A program made the translations under genes and the position numbers. Below are positions 17,356-26,129 of a DNA stretch of 34,551 bases, one piece after another; the first letter of the stretch is position 1, and each line of letters begins with the position of its first letter. Source of the stretch: an uncultured Prevotellaceae bacterium (lineage in GTDB: Bacteria; Bacteroidota; Bacteroidia; Bacteroidales; Bacteroidaceae); contig CAMWSK010000029.1 in the NCBI GenBank assembly GCA_947176895.1, positions 1 to 34,551 on the forward strand, read 5' to 3'. Under the pieces are notes generated by a model. The model did not search any database. It was given only the letters and a program-made list of their open reading frames with translations, and was not told where the DNA came from.

Positions 17356-19548
17356 ATGTCAGCTACACTCAGATTTAAGGTGGTAGAACAAGCCTTTGCC
17401 AAGAAGCCCGTCGAGGTGCCCAACCGTAAAGACCGCCCCGGTGAGTTCTTCGCCAAGTACGTCTTTAACCGTCAGAAGATGTTCCAATATCTGCCGGCAA
17501 AGGTATATGCCCGCATGGTGGATGTGATGGACCATGGGGCACAACTGGACCGCGAGACGGCAGATGCAGTGGCAGCCGGCATGAAGAAATGGGCCATAGG
17601 CATGGGGGTAACCCATTGCACCCACTGGTTCCAGCCCTTGACCGAAGGCACAGCCGAGAAGCACGACGCCTTTGTGGTGCATGACGGCAAGGGAGGGATG
17701 ATAGAGGAGTTCACGGGCAAAGAGCTGATCCAGCAGGAGCCGGATGCCAGTTCGTTCCCCAACGGAGGTATACGTTCCACCTTTGAGGCTCGCGGCTACA
17801 GCGCCTGGGACCCTGCCAGTCCTGTGTTTGTGATGGGAGACACCCTGATGATTCCCACGGTGTTCGTCAGCTACACAGGTGAGGCCCTTGACTATAAGGC
17901 TCCTTTAAAAAAATCCATCAATGCCGTGGACAAGGCAGCCACGGCCGTGGCACAGTTGTTTTATCCTGAAGTGGCCAAGGTTATCAGCAACCTGGGGTGG
18001 GAACAGGAGTACTTCCTGGTGGATGAGAGCCTGTATGCCGCTCGCCCCGACTTGGTAATGACCGGTCGCACGTTGATGGGGCACGACTCGGCCAAGAACC
18101 AGCAGATGGACGACCACTATTTCGGTGCCATTCCCCAGCGTGTGTCCATGTTTATGAAGGACCTGGAGATAGAAGCTCTGGAATTGGGCATTCCCTGTAA
18201 GACACGCCATAACGAGGCGGCTCCCAATCAGTTTGAGTTGGCTCCCATCTTCGAGGAGATGAATCTGGCGAACGACCACAATATGCTTATCATGAGTCTT
18301 ATGCAGAATGTTGCCCGCAAGCATGGCTTCCGCTGCCTGTTGCATGAGAAGCCCTTTGCCGGCATCAACGGAAGCGGTAAGCACAACAACTGGAGCCTGG
18401 TGACAGACACGGGCGTCCTGCTTCACAGCCCCGGCAAGACACCTGCGGACAACTTGCGGTTCATCACCTTCCTGGTGGAGACCCTGAAGGCCGTTCACAG
18501 CCACAACGGACTGCTGAAAGCCTCGATTATCAGCGCTACCAATGTGCATCGCCTGGGAGGTAACGAGGCTCCTCCCACCATTATCAGCAGTTTCCTGGGT
18601 TCGCAACTCAGCCATGTGTTGGCTGCCTTGGAGAATAGCGACGACAACGAGTTGCTGAATATAGGAAGCAAGCACGCCATCAACCTGCATGTGCCCCAGA
18701 TTCCTGACCTGATGCTCGACAACACCGATCGTAACCGCACGTCTCCCTTTGCCTTTACCGGCAATCGTTTTGAGTTCCGCGCCGTGGGCAGCCAGGCCAA
18801 CAGTGCCGCCGCGATGATTGTGCTGAACAGTGCCATGGCCGAGGCTCTCACCGATTTCAAGATGCGTGTGGACAAGCTTGTCGCTCAGGGCGAGGATAAG
18901 ACCAAAGCCATCTTGAGGGTGGTGCGCGAGGATATCAAGGCGTGCAAGCCTATCATCTTTGATGGCAACGGCTACAGCGATGAATGGCGCCGGGAGGCTG
19001 CACGCCGAGGATTAGACGTGGAGACCTCCGCTCCCCTGATGTTCGACCAATACCTCACGCCCTCCACCGTCAGGATGTTTGCCCGTACAGGTGTATTGAC
19101 CAAGGCCGAGTTGGAGGCCCGCACCGAGATAAAGCAGGAGACCTATACCAAGAAAGTTCAGATCGAGGCCCGCATCTTCGGCGATTTGTGTCTCAACCAC
19201 ATCATCCCTGTGGCAACGCGCTATCAGAGCCAGCTGATAGACAATGTGGGCAAGGTGCAGGGTGTTTTCCCCGCCGAAGAGGCTGCCGCCTTGAATGCGA
19301 ATAATATCAAACTTATCCGAAGCATTTCGGAGCATAGCCGGTTCATCACCGAGAACGTGGACCGACTGATAGAGGCCCGCAGAGTGGCCAACCGTATTCC
19401 CGACCAGCGCGAGAAGGCTGTGGCCTATCATGACACGGTGGCTCCTCTGTTGGAGAGTATCCGCACGCATGTGGACGAGTTGGAGCTGATTGTGGATGAT
19501 GAGCTTTGGCCCTTGCCCAAATATCGCGAGATGCTGTTCATCCGTTGA
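17356..19548 (+). CDS. glnN: Glutamine synthetase type III
   Basis: ATG 17356 is preferred over the in-frame upstream start because it follows the -7 element and gives 730 aa, the usual GSIII length. The enzyme makes glutamine from glutamate, ammonia and ATP in the cytosol and is the typical GS of Bacteroides. Recognisable parts are the GSIII N-terminal region with [11 protein letters not shown], the catalytic stretch W-E-Q-E-Y-F-L-V and [21 protein letters not shown] near 370, G-G-N-E-A-P-P-T, and [20 protein letters not shown] around the glutamate-binding arginine. The unusual C-terminal extension of GSIII is present. The gene looks intact and is probably monocistronic. Confidence 0.96.
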   Translation: MSATLRFKVVEQAFAKKPVEVPNRKDRPGEFFAKYVFNRQKMFQYLPAKVYARMVDVMDHGAQLDRETADAVAAGMKKWAIGMGVTHCTHWFQPLTEGTAEKHDAFVVHDGKGGMIEEFTGKELIQQEPDASSFPNGGIRSTFEARGYSAWDPASPVFVMGDTLMIPTVFVSYTGEALDYKAPLKKSINAVDKAATAVAQLFYPEVAKVISNLGWEQEYFLVDESLYAARPDLVMTGRTLMGHDSAKNQQMDDHYFGAIPQRVSMFMKDLEIEALELGIPCKTRHNEAAPNQFELAPIFEEMNLANDHNMLIMSLMQNVARKHGFRCLLHEKPFAGINGSGKHNNWSLVTDTGVLLHSPGKTPADNLRFITFLVETLKAVHSHNGLLKASIISATNVHRLGGNEAPPTIISSFLGSQLSHVLAALENSDDNELLNIGSKHAINLHVPQIPDLMLDNTDRNRTSPFAFTGNRFEFRAVGSQANSAAAMIVLNSAMAEALTDFKMRVDKLVAQGEDKTKAILRVVREDIKACKPIIFDGNGYSDEWRREAARRGLDVETSAPLMFDQYLTPSTVRMFARTGVLTKAELEARTEIKQETYTKKVQIEARIFGDLCLNHIIPVATRYQSQLIDNVGKVQGVFPAEEAAALNANNIKLIRSISEHSRFITENVDRLIEARRVANRIPDQREKAVAYHDTVAPLLESIRTHVDELELIVDDELWPLPKYREMLFIR

Positions 19549-19561
19549 CCTATGCCTTGCG

Positions 19562-19595
19562 GATTGCTCTCTTGCGCATAGGTGAGAGAGCAATC
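19562..19595 (+). terminator. Stem-loop after glnN (no T-tract)
   Basis: A perfect 11-bp stem (GATTGCTCTCT at 19562-19572, AGAGAGCAATC at 19585-19595) with a 12-base loop lies 14 bases after the glnN stop. There is no T run after it, so it may stabilise the mRNA end or act as a weak terminator. Confidence 0.5.
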
Positions 19596-19697
19596 ATTGG
19601 GCCATGTGCGTGGAGAAACTGTGGTAAGAGGAGGGCGTAAGACTGAGCTTGCCAATGGCGCAAAGCATCTTGCGGAAGGAAAGAGTGTCCTTGATGG

Positions 19698-19894
19698 AAC
19701 TGCATTTTTGACATGGACGCGTCGCATCACGGCTTCGACTCTTGCAATCACGTTTTTCATGGAGAAGGGTTTGGCGATGTAGTCATCCGCACCCAGGCGC
19801 AGCCCGGCCACCATCTCCTCCGGTACTCTCTCAATCCTTCTCTGATACGCTCTTCGTCGTCCACGACCCGTATCCTGATATTCTTTGTATCCAT
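19698..19894 (-). pseudogene. Response-regulator receiver remnant with internal deletion
   Basis: From an ATG at 19894 the minus strand reads [21 protein letters not shown], the start of an OmpR-type receiver domain including the acidic pair. At about 19820-19826 the homology jumps to another frame and continues [20 protein letters not shown], then [11 protein letters not shown], the end of a receiver with the conserved lysine. About 50 residues carrying the phospho-acceptor aspartate are missing. No recognisable DNA-binding domain follows. This is a clear pseudogene, with no visible sensor kinase nearby. Confidence 0.85.
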
Positions 19895-19962
19895 GGTGCA
19901 AAATACGGTTTCTTGCTTCATACAAACACCATGTCGCGCTGTTAATTAACAAAAACTTAATA

Positions 19963-20064
19963 TCATGAGTTCGATGAAATCGGCATATATCTGAAACGGT
20001 CATCCGGCCTCGGACATAAGACACGTCCCTACATGGTGGCCGGTTAAATTCATCGAACTCACAT
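19963..20064. repeat. Inverted pair of TTCATCGAACTC boxes
   Basis: GAGTTCGATGAA at 19967-19978 is the perfect reverse complement of TTCATCGAACTC at 20049-20060, and the arms extend imperfectly to CGGC/GCCGG inside. The 70 bases between them show no gene. The same box recurs at 20236-20250 and 31575-31589 next to palindrome arrays. The 790 bases from 19549 to 20340 otherwise hold the response-regulator remnant, repeat copy B and the GH43 terminator. Confidence 0.8.
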
Positions 20065-20116
20065 TAACAAAATGTATGGATACCGGAGGAGCCTGAAAAA
20101 CGCCGCGATGAATGAA

Positions 20117-20252
20117 GCACATCAAGACGTTTCTGAAAAACATCTACATGTGTCCCCCCCCCCAAAAAAAATCATGTTCTTTTTTTTGAAGAATCTGAAA
20201 ACGACAGGAAACACACGGCTTGCCTTATGTGGGATTTCGTCGAACTCACGTT
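20117..20252 (-). repeat. Composite repeat, copy B (two palindrome units plus GAACTCACGTT block)
   Basis: Two degenerate palindrome units (GCACATCAAGACGTTT at 20117 and AAACATCTACATGTGT at 20138, 21 bp apart) are followed by a C10-A8 run (20154-20171), a T8 run, and a block at 20186-20252. That block matches copy D (31525-31591) over its length: CTGAAAAC, ACACACGGC, CTTAT/TTTAT and TCGAACTCACGTT are shared. It lies just downstream of the GH43 operon terminator. Confidence 0.8.
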
Positions 20253-20261
20253 AATATCAGG

Positions 20262-20311
20262 AAAAAAGAAAGGCGCAAGCGATTGTTCGTCAATCCGCTT
20301 GTGCCTTTCTT
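20262..20311 (-). terminator. Terminator of the GH38-like/GH43 operon
   Basis: A 16-bp stem (20266-20281 with 20296-20311, one G-T pair, arms AAGAAAGGCGCAAGCG and CGCTTGTGCCTTTCTT) is followed on the minus strand by a T6 run (20262-20267). It lies 29 bases after the GH43 stop. Confidence 0.88.
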
Positions 20312-20340
20312 GTCTTGTGGAATCCTGTTCCTGGGCGAGC

Positions 20341-21915
20341 TTACTTGTTTATGAAGCGGAACCAGTTGAAGTCGGCGATGCCGCCTATGCCTTCCTCCGT
20401 CTCAGAGTAGTTGAGCAGAGCAAAACGGTTGGCTGTCCAGGGGTAGCCTAACCCCATCTGCAGCACATCGCCCACGGGATGGAAATCTTTGCCGTCTAGG
20501 CTATAGTAGAGGCGGGCCGTGAAATCCTTGTCGGTAACGCGTGCGCGGAACCAGAGTGTCTGCTCTTTCAGGTTGCTGATGACCGTCTCTCGCTTGCCAT
20601 TGTTGCAGAACACCAGGCTGTTGACACCATTATTACGTGCCACGGCCACATAGGCATAGGGCGACTCGAACACGCCGAAGCCGGCCACGTTGCCGTTCTT
20701 CAGGCCCGAGGCGTCCATCTCCACCGTGGCGGTGCTCAGAGGGCCCTGAACCCTTTGGGTGAGCGTGTTGCGGGCGTTGGTCAGGTCTTTGGCCTTTGAG
20801 GCCTTCAGGCGCATGTAGCCCTTGCGCTCGGTGAGCGACCAGCGTGTGTTGTCGGGGTTGTGGTTCCATTGCCACTGTAATCCCAGGCGGCTGTTGTTGA
20901 ACTCATCGGTGGTGGCGGGAGACTTGATTTTGGCAGTCTTGCCTACGTTGGGTTTCTGATAGACGTGAACGTCCTTGCCGTCCACGCCCAGCATGGGCCA
21001 GCCGTCCACCCACTTCACGGGCACCAGGTGGGGCACACGGCCGATGGGGCCGCGGTCCTGCATGATGATGAACCACCAGTCGCCGTTCTTCAGCTGCACC
21101 ATGCCGCCCTGATGCAGGCCGTTGCCGGGGTAGGAGGTGTCGTCCTGCATGATAACCTTGTGTTCATAGGGACCATAGATGTTCTTGGAGCGCAGGCACA
21201 CCTGCCAGCCCTCGGTGCCGCCTGCCGGGCAGAAGATGTAGTACATGCCGTTGACCTTGGTCACGTGAGAACCTTCCATCCCGGCGCTTTTTCCGGAGTT
21301 GTAGAAGTCGTCCACGCCCTTGTCCCAGATCAGCACCTTCTCGCCTTTCACGGATTTGGCGTCGGCGTTCAGCTCGGTGACATAGAGGTGGTGTTGTCCG
21401 TGTACCACATACACACGGCCGTCCTCATCGAAGAAGAGCCCCGGGTCGTAGAGATACTCGGGGAAGACGGTACGCTCCCAGGGGCCTTCGGCCTTGTCGG
21501 CAATGCACACGCTGAAGTTGCCCTTCTCTGTACCCCAACCATAAGGCGTGCAGAAAGCCACGTAGAACTTGCCGTTGTGGTAGCGGATGGAGTTGGCCCA
21601 TGAGCCGTTGAGGTAGAGTGTTCCGCCCAGCATGTCGTATTTGGGGTCCTCGTCATAGCGGTCCACGGCATAGCCGGCCATTTCCCAGTTCACCAGGTCC
21701 TTGGATTTCATTACGGGTGAGCCGGGCACGTAGTGCATGCTGGTGGATACCATGTAGAACCAATCGCCCACGCGTACCACGTCGGGGTCGGGATAGTCAC
21801 CCCACAGAATGGGGTTGGTGAAGGTGCCGTCACCGTTGTCGGGCGACCATACTTGCTGTGCCTGCACCGTGGGAGCGGTCAGCAGCAATGCTGCAATCAG
21901 TGATTTAAAGTTCAT
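20341..21915 (-). CDS. Secreted glycoside hydrolase family 43 (xylosidase/arabinofuranosidase type)
   Basis: The 524-aa protein has a signal peptide (1-19, ending V-Q-A-Q). The five-bladed propeller begins N-P-I-L-W-G-D-Y-P-D-P-D with catalytic base D43; D157 in L-Y-D-P-G-L-F-F is the pKa modulator and E214 in M-E-G-S-H-V is the catalytic acid. These three residues are the GH43 triad, so it should be active. Residues ~345-524 form the beta-sandwich C-terminal domain (GH43_C2/beta-xylosidase C-terminal type). It is probably periplasmic, releasing arabinose or xylose from plant hemicellulose or pectin; linkage is not predictable by eye. It follows the GH38-like gene by 19 bases and shares its terminator. 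No SusC/SusD pair or regulator is in view, so this is not a complete polysaccharide-utilisation locus within the window. Confidence 0.92.
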   Translation of the reverse strand: MNFKSLIAALLLTAPTVQAQQVWSPDNGDGTFTNPILWGDYPDPDVVRVGDWFYMVSTSMHYVPGSPVMKSKDLVNWEMAGYAVDRYDEDPKYDMLGGTLYLNGSWANSIRYHNGKFYVAFCTPYGWGTEKGNFSVCIADKAEGPWERTVFPEYLYDPGLFFDEDGRVYVVHGQHHLYVTELNADAKSVKGEKVLIWDKGVDDFYNSGKSAGMEGSHVTKVNGMYYIFCPAGGTEGWQVCLRSKNIYGPYEHKVIMQDDTSYPGNGLHQGGMVQLKNGDWWFIIMQDRGPIGRVPHLVPVKWVDGWPMLGVDGKDVHVYQKPNVGKTAKIKSPATTDEFNNSRLGLQWQWNHNPDNTRWSLTERKGYMRLKASKAKDLTNARNTLTQRVQGPLSTATVEMDASGLKNGNVAGFGVFESPYAYVAVARNNGVNSLVFCNNGKRETVISNLKEQTLWFRARVTDKDFTARLYYSLDGKDFHPVGDVLQMGLGYPWTANRFALLNYSETEEGIGGIADFNWFRFINK

Positions 21916-21934
21916 ATTGTTAGGTGTTTTAGGG

Positions 21935-23914
21935 TTAATCTATTTTTTCTACGGTAAAATGGTAGGTGACGGAGCCTTCCCACCACATGCTGAAGTTGGT
22001 GCCCCACAGGTTGTTGAAGAGGCAGAAATGCACTCCGCCCTTTTTGTCGGGATAGTCGGTGGAGTAGTTCAGTCCGCGAGGTTCGCCCACGTTCACCAGA
22101 AAGGCATCGGGACTCCAGATGCGGAAAGTGCCGTTCGAGGTGATGAGGTCGACATAGCGGTCGATGCCGTGCTGCTGTCTGTTGCCCTTCTCCACCACGT
22201 CCAGCAGGTCGATGCGCTCACCCACCTTTTCGGCCACAAGACCTGTGATGTCTTCGGTCGTGAACGAGAGCCAATAGGCCTCGGGCAGGCGCACGGCAGG
22301 CTTGTGGCTCAGCGTGCAGGAGATTTCGGCCCGTTGCCGGTCGTTGGCCACCCACACACTGGCTTGCATACGTTCGGGATAGACCCCTGCAGGCACGCTG
22401 TCCGCATCGGGGAACTGCAGTTCGCTGACGGTGCGCACTCCTTCCTTGTCTTTGCTCACGGTGCGGCCGATGGTCTGTGCCTTCAATGCCACGCTCACGG
22501 CCTTGGAGTTCTCCAATCCGGGCTTGCCCAGGTCGGCGATGCCCCATCCGGGTTTGGGCTTGCGCATATAGTTGTCCTGGAAGGTGTTGTAGTCGTTGAT
22601 GTCAAGCATCTGATAGGAGAGGGCACCCACCGTCATCCCCTTCATCAGGGGCTGGCTCCAGTCGGCAGGTTTCACCTTTTTCTTAGTGTCCTGCAATTCG
22701 ATGTCGTCACATTTTGCCACCTCGGCGATAGCCTCCTTTTGCAAGTGTTCGGGCAGGTAGGCGATGGCGCTGCCGACATAGTTGTCCAGTTCTCTCCACG
22801 AGTCCTCAGCCATGCGGAAGAAACCTGCGGAACGGTAGGCCCTGAACACATCCATGTCATAGGCTTCCCAGCGACATACGTGGGTTTTCACATCCACACC
22901 TTGGGTGTGCTCGGCGATGAGTCCCAGTTCCGCCACGAAGTCCAGAGCCCGGTCTTCATAGCCCTTCAGTTTGTCTTCGGCCAGCCATTGAGAGTAGAGG
23001 CGTGAGAGGGCGCGGTATTTGGCCATGCGCACGGGGGCGCTGCCGTAGCCGTATATCCAGGTGTCGCCGATTTCCTGAGTCACCACGGGCAGTTGGTTCT
23101 TCATTGCCAACAAATCTTCGGCCACTTCGTTGAACGAGGCGGGTACGATTTTTGCGTTGGGATAACGTTCGCGCAGGCCTGCATAGATGCGTTTCACGTC
23201 CTCGTAGCGGTGAGGACCATGGTTGTCACCCGTGAAGTTGACAGAGAGCACGGTTTTGCCGTCGGGCAACACGTCCTCTGTGCCATAATCGTTTTGATAG
23301 ACGAGTATAATCTCGTTGCCCTCGCTGTCTCTCCAGCGGCAGAAGGGGGGCACTCCGGGCACGGGACAGGCCGAGTTGACGCCGATGTGCAGGAAGCGTA
23401 TGCCTGCCTTGGCCATGGGAGCGATGATGCCCCGGGTGTGGCCCGGCACGTCGGTCATCTTGGCGGCAATGGTGTTGCGGCCGTATTTCCTGTCCAGTTT
23501 TTTGGCAATCTGCAGGCTGGCCTCGAACATGTCGCGGTTCATGGTCTCGGACTCATAGGTGTAGGGCACGGCGTTCCACACGATGTCGCCACGCTTGAGT
23601 GCCTTTTCCAGACGTTCCACGGCGGGGGAGGAGGCCTCGCGCAGATATTTCCAAACGAGCCACGAACCGGTGGTCCACACATAGCGTTCGCCCAGGCCGT
23701 CGGCTTCCAGGCGTTCGCCCACTTCGATGGCCTTGGGGATGAACTCCTGCACATAGCGGTCGGCCACCACAGAACTCAGGTCGGTGAATCCCACATCCAG
23801 GTGGGTCTTGAAGATGACATACACCTTTTCTATACTCTCGTTCTTAGGGGCGGCCCCGGATGCCGTGCTTATTGCGATGCACAGCAACAACAGGAAAAAT
23901 CTGATTTTTTTCAT
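21935..23914 (-). CDS. Secreted DUF5054 protein, GH38-like
   Basis: The 659-aa protein has a signal peptide (1-20, ending A-S-G-A). The start V-Y-V-I-F-K-T-H-L-D-V-G-F-T-D resembles the metal-binding strand of GH38 alpha-mannosidases (H38, D40). A later K-M-T-D-V-P-G-H-T-R-G (D155, H159) sits where GH38 has its nucleophile region. The first ~350 residues look like the alpha/beta barrel; the remainder is beta-rich with G-V-H-F-C-L-F-N-N-L-W-G-T-N near the end. It fits the Bacteroidetes DUF5054 family, for which I know no firm activity. Paired with GH43, a role in trimming a complex glycan is plausible but inferred. It is the first gene of the two-gene operon. Confidence 0.8.
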   Translation of the reverse strand: MKKIRFFLLLLCIAISTASGAAPKNESIEKVYVIFKTHLDVGFTDLSSVVADRYVQEFIPKAIEVGERLEADGLGERYVWTTGSWLVWKYLREASSPAVERLEKALKRGDIVWNAVPYTYESETMNRDMFEASLQIAKKLDRKYGRNTIAAKMTDVPGHTRGIIAPMAKAGIRFLHIGVNSACPVPGVPPFCRWRDSEGNEIILVYQNDYGTEDVLPDGKTVLSVNFTGDNHGPHRYEDVKRIYAGLRERYPNAKIVPASFNEVAEDLLAMKNQLPVVTQEIGDTWIYGYGSAPVRMAKYRALSRLYSQWLAEDKLKGYEDRALDFVAELGLIAEHTQGVDVKTHVCRWEAYDMDVFRAYRSAGFFRMAEDSWRELDNYVGSAIAYLPEHLQKEAIAEVAKCDDIELQDTKKKVKPADWSQPLMKGMTVGALSYQMLDINDYNTFQDNYMRKPKPGWGIADLGKPGLENSKAVSVALKAQTIGRTVSKDKEGVRTVSELQFPDADSVPAGVYPERMQASVWVANDRQRAEISCTLSHKPAVRLPEAYWLSFTTEDITGLVAEKVGERIDLLDVVEKGNRQQHGIDRYVDLITSNGTFRIWSPDAFLVNVGEPRGLNYSTDYPDKKGGVHFCLFNNLWGTNFSMWWEGSVTYHFTVEKID

Positions 23915-23945
23915 GTAGGTTTGTTTTAGGGTAAGATAATCATCA

Positions 23946-23953
23946 CAAAAATA
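23946..23953 (-). promoter_or_regulatory. -7 element TATTTTTG before the glycosidase operon
   Basis: On the minus strand TATTTTTG (plus 23946-23953) matches TAnnTTTG and lies 31 bases before the GH38-like start. The nearest upstream TTTG is 25 bases away, longer than usual, so only the -7 element is claimed. Confidence 0.55.
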
Positions 23954-24104
23954 CGCATTTTTTTGAAAATGCCGATAACAAAGCTTTCAATAAGAGCGCG
24001 AAAGATGAAAAAAACATAAAAAACACAGGGATTGACGTTTTTCCTCTTTTCTGTTTCCCTGTTTTTTCTCATATTTGCGTATTCACTTTTTAAAGAATAC
24101 GATT

Positions 24105-24482
24105 ATGACAAAACAACATGAGATTTATCGCTGCGCGATCTGTGGCAACATCGTGGAGGTTACGAACCCTGCAGTGGGACAGTTGGTATGTTGTGGCCAG
24201 CCCATGACGTTGCTTGAGGGCAACAGTCAGGATGCTGCTTTGGAAAAGCATGTGCCCGTGGTGGAGAAGGTGGATGGCGGTTACAAGGTGTCGGTGGGCA
24301 GCATGCCCCATCCCATGCTTGAAGAGCATTATATCCAGTGGATCGAGCTGGTGACGCCCACCCGCGTTTTGCGTAAGCACCTGAAGCCCGGAGAACAGCC
24401 TGTGGCCGTGTTCTTGACGGACGAGCCGGCTGTAGTGGTCAGGGAGTATTGCAACCTGCACGGATTGTGGAAGGCTGAATAA
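24105..24482 (+). CDS. dfx: Desulfoferrodoxin (superoxide reductase, two iron centres)
   Basis: ATG 24105 gives the family's normal 125 aa. The N-terminal rubredoxin-like domain has the Fe(Cys)4 ligands C10, C13, C29 and C30 (C-A-I-C and V-C-C-G-Q-P-M). The catalytic domain has E47-K48-H49 (E-K-H-V-P), H69 and H75 in H-P-M-L-E-E-H-Y-I, and C116 with H119 in Y-C-N-L-H-G, the His4-Cys site that reduces superoxide to peroxide in anaerobes. All ligands are present. The gene is monocistronic, with a terminator 30 bases after its stop, and fits oxidative-stress defence in an obligate anaerobe. Confidence 0.95.
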   Translation: MTKQHEIYRCAICGNIVEVTNPAVGQLVCCGQPMTLLEGNSQDAALEKHVPVVEKVDGGYKVSVGSMPHPMLEEHYIQWIELVTPTRVLRKHLKPGEQPVAVFLTDEPAVVVREYCNLHGLWKAE

Positions 24483-24512
24483 AAGAAGAGAGAGACAGTA
24501 TCGTCATGTATT

Positions 24513-24553
24513 GCACCCCAAGAGTCGGACAAGAACTTTTGGGGTGCTTTTTT
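24513..24553 (+). terminator. Terminator of desulfoferrodoxin; repeated element, copy 1
   Basis: A hairpin (GCACCCCAAGAGT at 24513-24525, ACTTTTGGGGTGC at 24535-24547) is followed by T6. The stem, loop (C-G-G-A-C-A-A-G-A type) and tail closely match a second hairpin at 32294-32334, so this is a repeated terminator sequence rather than chance similarity. Confidence 0.88.
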
Positions 24554-24563
24554 GTCAGCAAAA

Positions 24564-24622
24564 AAACATCTTGATGTTTTTGAAAAACATGAACACGTTT
24601 TTCCCGAAACATGAACATCCTT
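24564..24622 (-). repeat. Palindrome array, copy C (three units, 21-22 bp spacing)
   Basis: Units start at 24564 (AAACATCTTGATGTTT), 24585 (AAACATGAACACGTTT) and 24607 (AAACATGAACATCCTT). Read on the minus strand, the linkers CGGGAA and TTCAA are the same as in copy A. It lies between the desulfoferrodoxin terminator and the end of trpA. The first unit is a perfect palindrome with C/G inner bases. Confidence 0.88.
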
Positions 24623-24666
24623 TTGACGGCTCTGCAAACGAAGCCCCTGCTTCCGTCATGATTTGT

Positions 24667-25440
24667 TCATGTTCTCAGTATCTTATATAGCCGGTTGATT
24701 GCCTCCTCCGCATCTCCGGTTTCTTCGTAGAGCGTTACGAATTTGCTTCCGATGATGGCTCCCGAAGCGTTTTGCATGGCAGAGTCGAGCGTCTGCTTGT
24801 TGGATATGCCGAAACCGATCATTCGCGGATGCCGGAGCTTCATGTTGTCAATCCTGCTGAAATACGCCTGCTTGCTATCATCGAATTCCTTTTGTGCGCC
24901 GGTGGTGGCCGCCGAGGATACCATATAGATGAATCCGTCGGTGTGCTCGTCTATGAAACGTATGCGCTCCTCGCTCGTCTCCGGTGTGATAAGCATGATG
25001 ATTCTGATTTCATACCGGTCTGCTATCGGTTTGTAGGTTTCCATGTAATCTTTGAATGGAAGATCCGGTATGATGACCCCGTCTATTCCGCATCCGACAC
25101 ATTTGGCGCAGAAGTTCTCGAAACCATACTGCATGATGGGATTGAGATAGCCCATGAGGATGAGCGGAATGTTGACCTCTTTGCGTATGTCTGACAATTG
25201 CGAGAACAGGGTGTGCAGCGACATGCCGTTTTTCAAGGCTTTTGTCGCCGCGTTTTGGATTACGGCTCCGTCGGCCATGGGGTCGCTGAAGGGTATGCCT
25301 ATCTCTACCATGTCTACGCCGTTCTTTTCAAGCGTCTTTATGGTGTCTGCCGTTTTTTCGAGTGTAGGATGCCCGGCACAAAAATAAATGGATAATATTC
25401 CATACTCTTTTGTTTGGAAAAGGTTGTTTATTCTGTTCAT
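24667..25440 (-). CDS. trpA: Tryptophan synthase alpha chain
   Basis: The 257-aa protein cleaves indole-3-glycerol phosphate to indole and glyceraldehyde 3-phosphate and passes indole to TrpB. The active-site residues are E46 in V-E-I-G-I-P-F-S-D-P and D57 in M-A-D-G, matching the conserved Glu/Asp pair. G-V-I-I-P-D-L-P follows in the usual place, and S-S-A-A-T-T-G with G-F-G-I-S-N near the C terminus bind phosphate. It is the last gene of the operon, 57 bases after trpF, the widest gap in the cluster. Confidence 0.96.
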   Translation of the reverse strand: MNRINNLFQTKEYGILSIYFCAGHPTLEKTADTIKTLEKNGVDMVEIGIPFSDPMADGAVIQNAATKALKNGMSLHTLFSQLSDIRKEVNIPLILMGYLNPIMQYGFENFCAKCVGCGIDGVIIPDLPFKDYMETYKPIADRYEIRIIMLITPETSEERIRFIDEHTDGFIYMVSSAATTGAQKEFDDSKQAYFSRIDNMKLRHPRMIGFGISNKQTLDSAMQNASGAIIGSKFVTLYEETGDAEEAINRLYKILRT

Positions 25441-25497
25441 TTTTTTTGTGATGTTTTTGAATTGTCTGTAATATGTTGATGGCTTGGACTTCGGGTG

Positions 25498-26115
25498 TCA
25501 TTTTCTCAACTCGCGCAGGAAGCGGTCAAGCAGCCCTATGTTTTTGATTCCCGGTGATGACTCGAAACGGCTGTTCAGGTCTATGCCGTGGAAGTAAGGG
25601 TGTGTGAGCTGCTTGATGGCCTGAACATCTTGCGGACCTATTCCGCCGCTGAGAATGAAGGGGTGTGGTCCGTTGTAGCTTTCCAGCCATTGCCAGTTGA
25701 ACCGTTTTCCGCTTCCGCCGTATGTGTCACACTTGGTTTCAAACAACACATAGTCTATGGATTGTCCGTAGGATTCGGCTTTCCTTATGTCGGCTTCTTT
25801 TTCCACCCCTATGGTCTTCATGATTTTTATGGAGGAAGGCATCTTGTTCCTTAAATCCGTGCAGAAGTCCATGGTTTCGTTTCCGTGCAGTTGAATGATG
25901 TCAAGTCCGAACTCGGAGGTTTTTCGTATGATGTTCTCTTGCTGTTCGTTCACAAAGACTCCTACTCTTCGGGCTTTGACAGGCAGGCAGGAAGGCCGGA
26001 GGGTGACATGGCGTGGAGAGCGGGGATAAAAAATGAATCCCATCCAGTCCGTTCCGAGCCTTTCGACTTCTTGCATGTTCTCTGCTTCGCGTAAACCGCA
26101 TACCTTGATAATCAT
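25498..26115 (-). CDS. trpF: Phosphoribosylanthranilate isomerase
   Basis: The 205-aa TIM-barrel enzyme has the signature K-V-C-G-L-R at residues 4-9 (general base C6), Q-L-H-G-N-E in the middle, and F-H-G-I-D-L-N-S-R-F-E with the catalytic Asp near the end. It converts N-(5-phosphoribosyl)anthranilate to CdRP, the step before TrpC. It is a separate gene here, not fused to trpC as in enteric bacteria, and starts 14 bases after trpC stops. Confidence 0.95.
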   Translation of the reverse strand: MIIKVCGLREAENMQEVERLGTDWMGFIFYPRSPRHVTLRPSCLPVKARRVGVFVNEQQENIIRKTSEFGLDIIQLHGNETMDFCTDLRNKMPSSIKIMKTIGVEKEADIRKAESYGQSIDYVLFETKCDTYGGSGKRFNWQWLESYNGPHPFILSGGIGPQDVQAIKQLTHPYFHGIDLNSRFESSPGIKNIGLLDRFLRELRK

Positions 26116-26129
26116 CTTTTTCTATTTTC

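Noticed and set aside
19562..19595. Strong intrinsic terminator for glnN
   Set aside because: The stem is perfect but no T run follows, so it is listed only as a stem-loop with moderate confidence.
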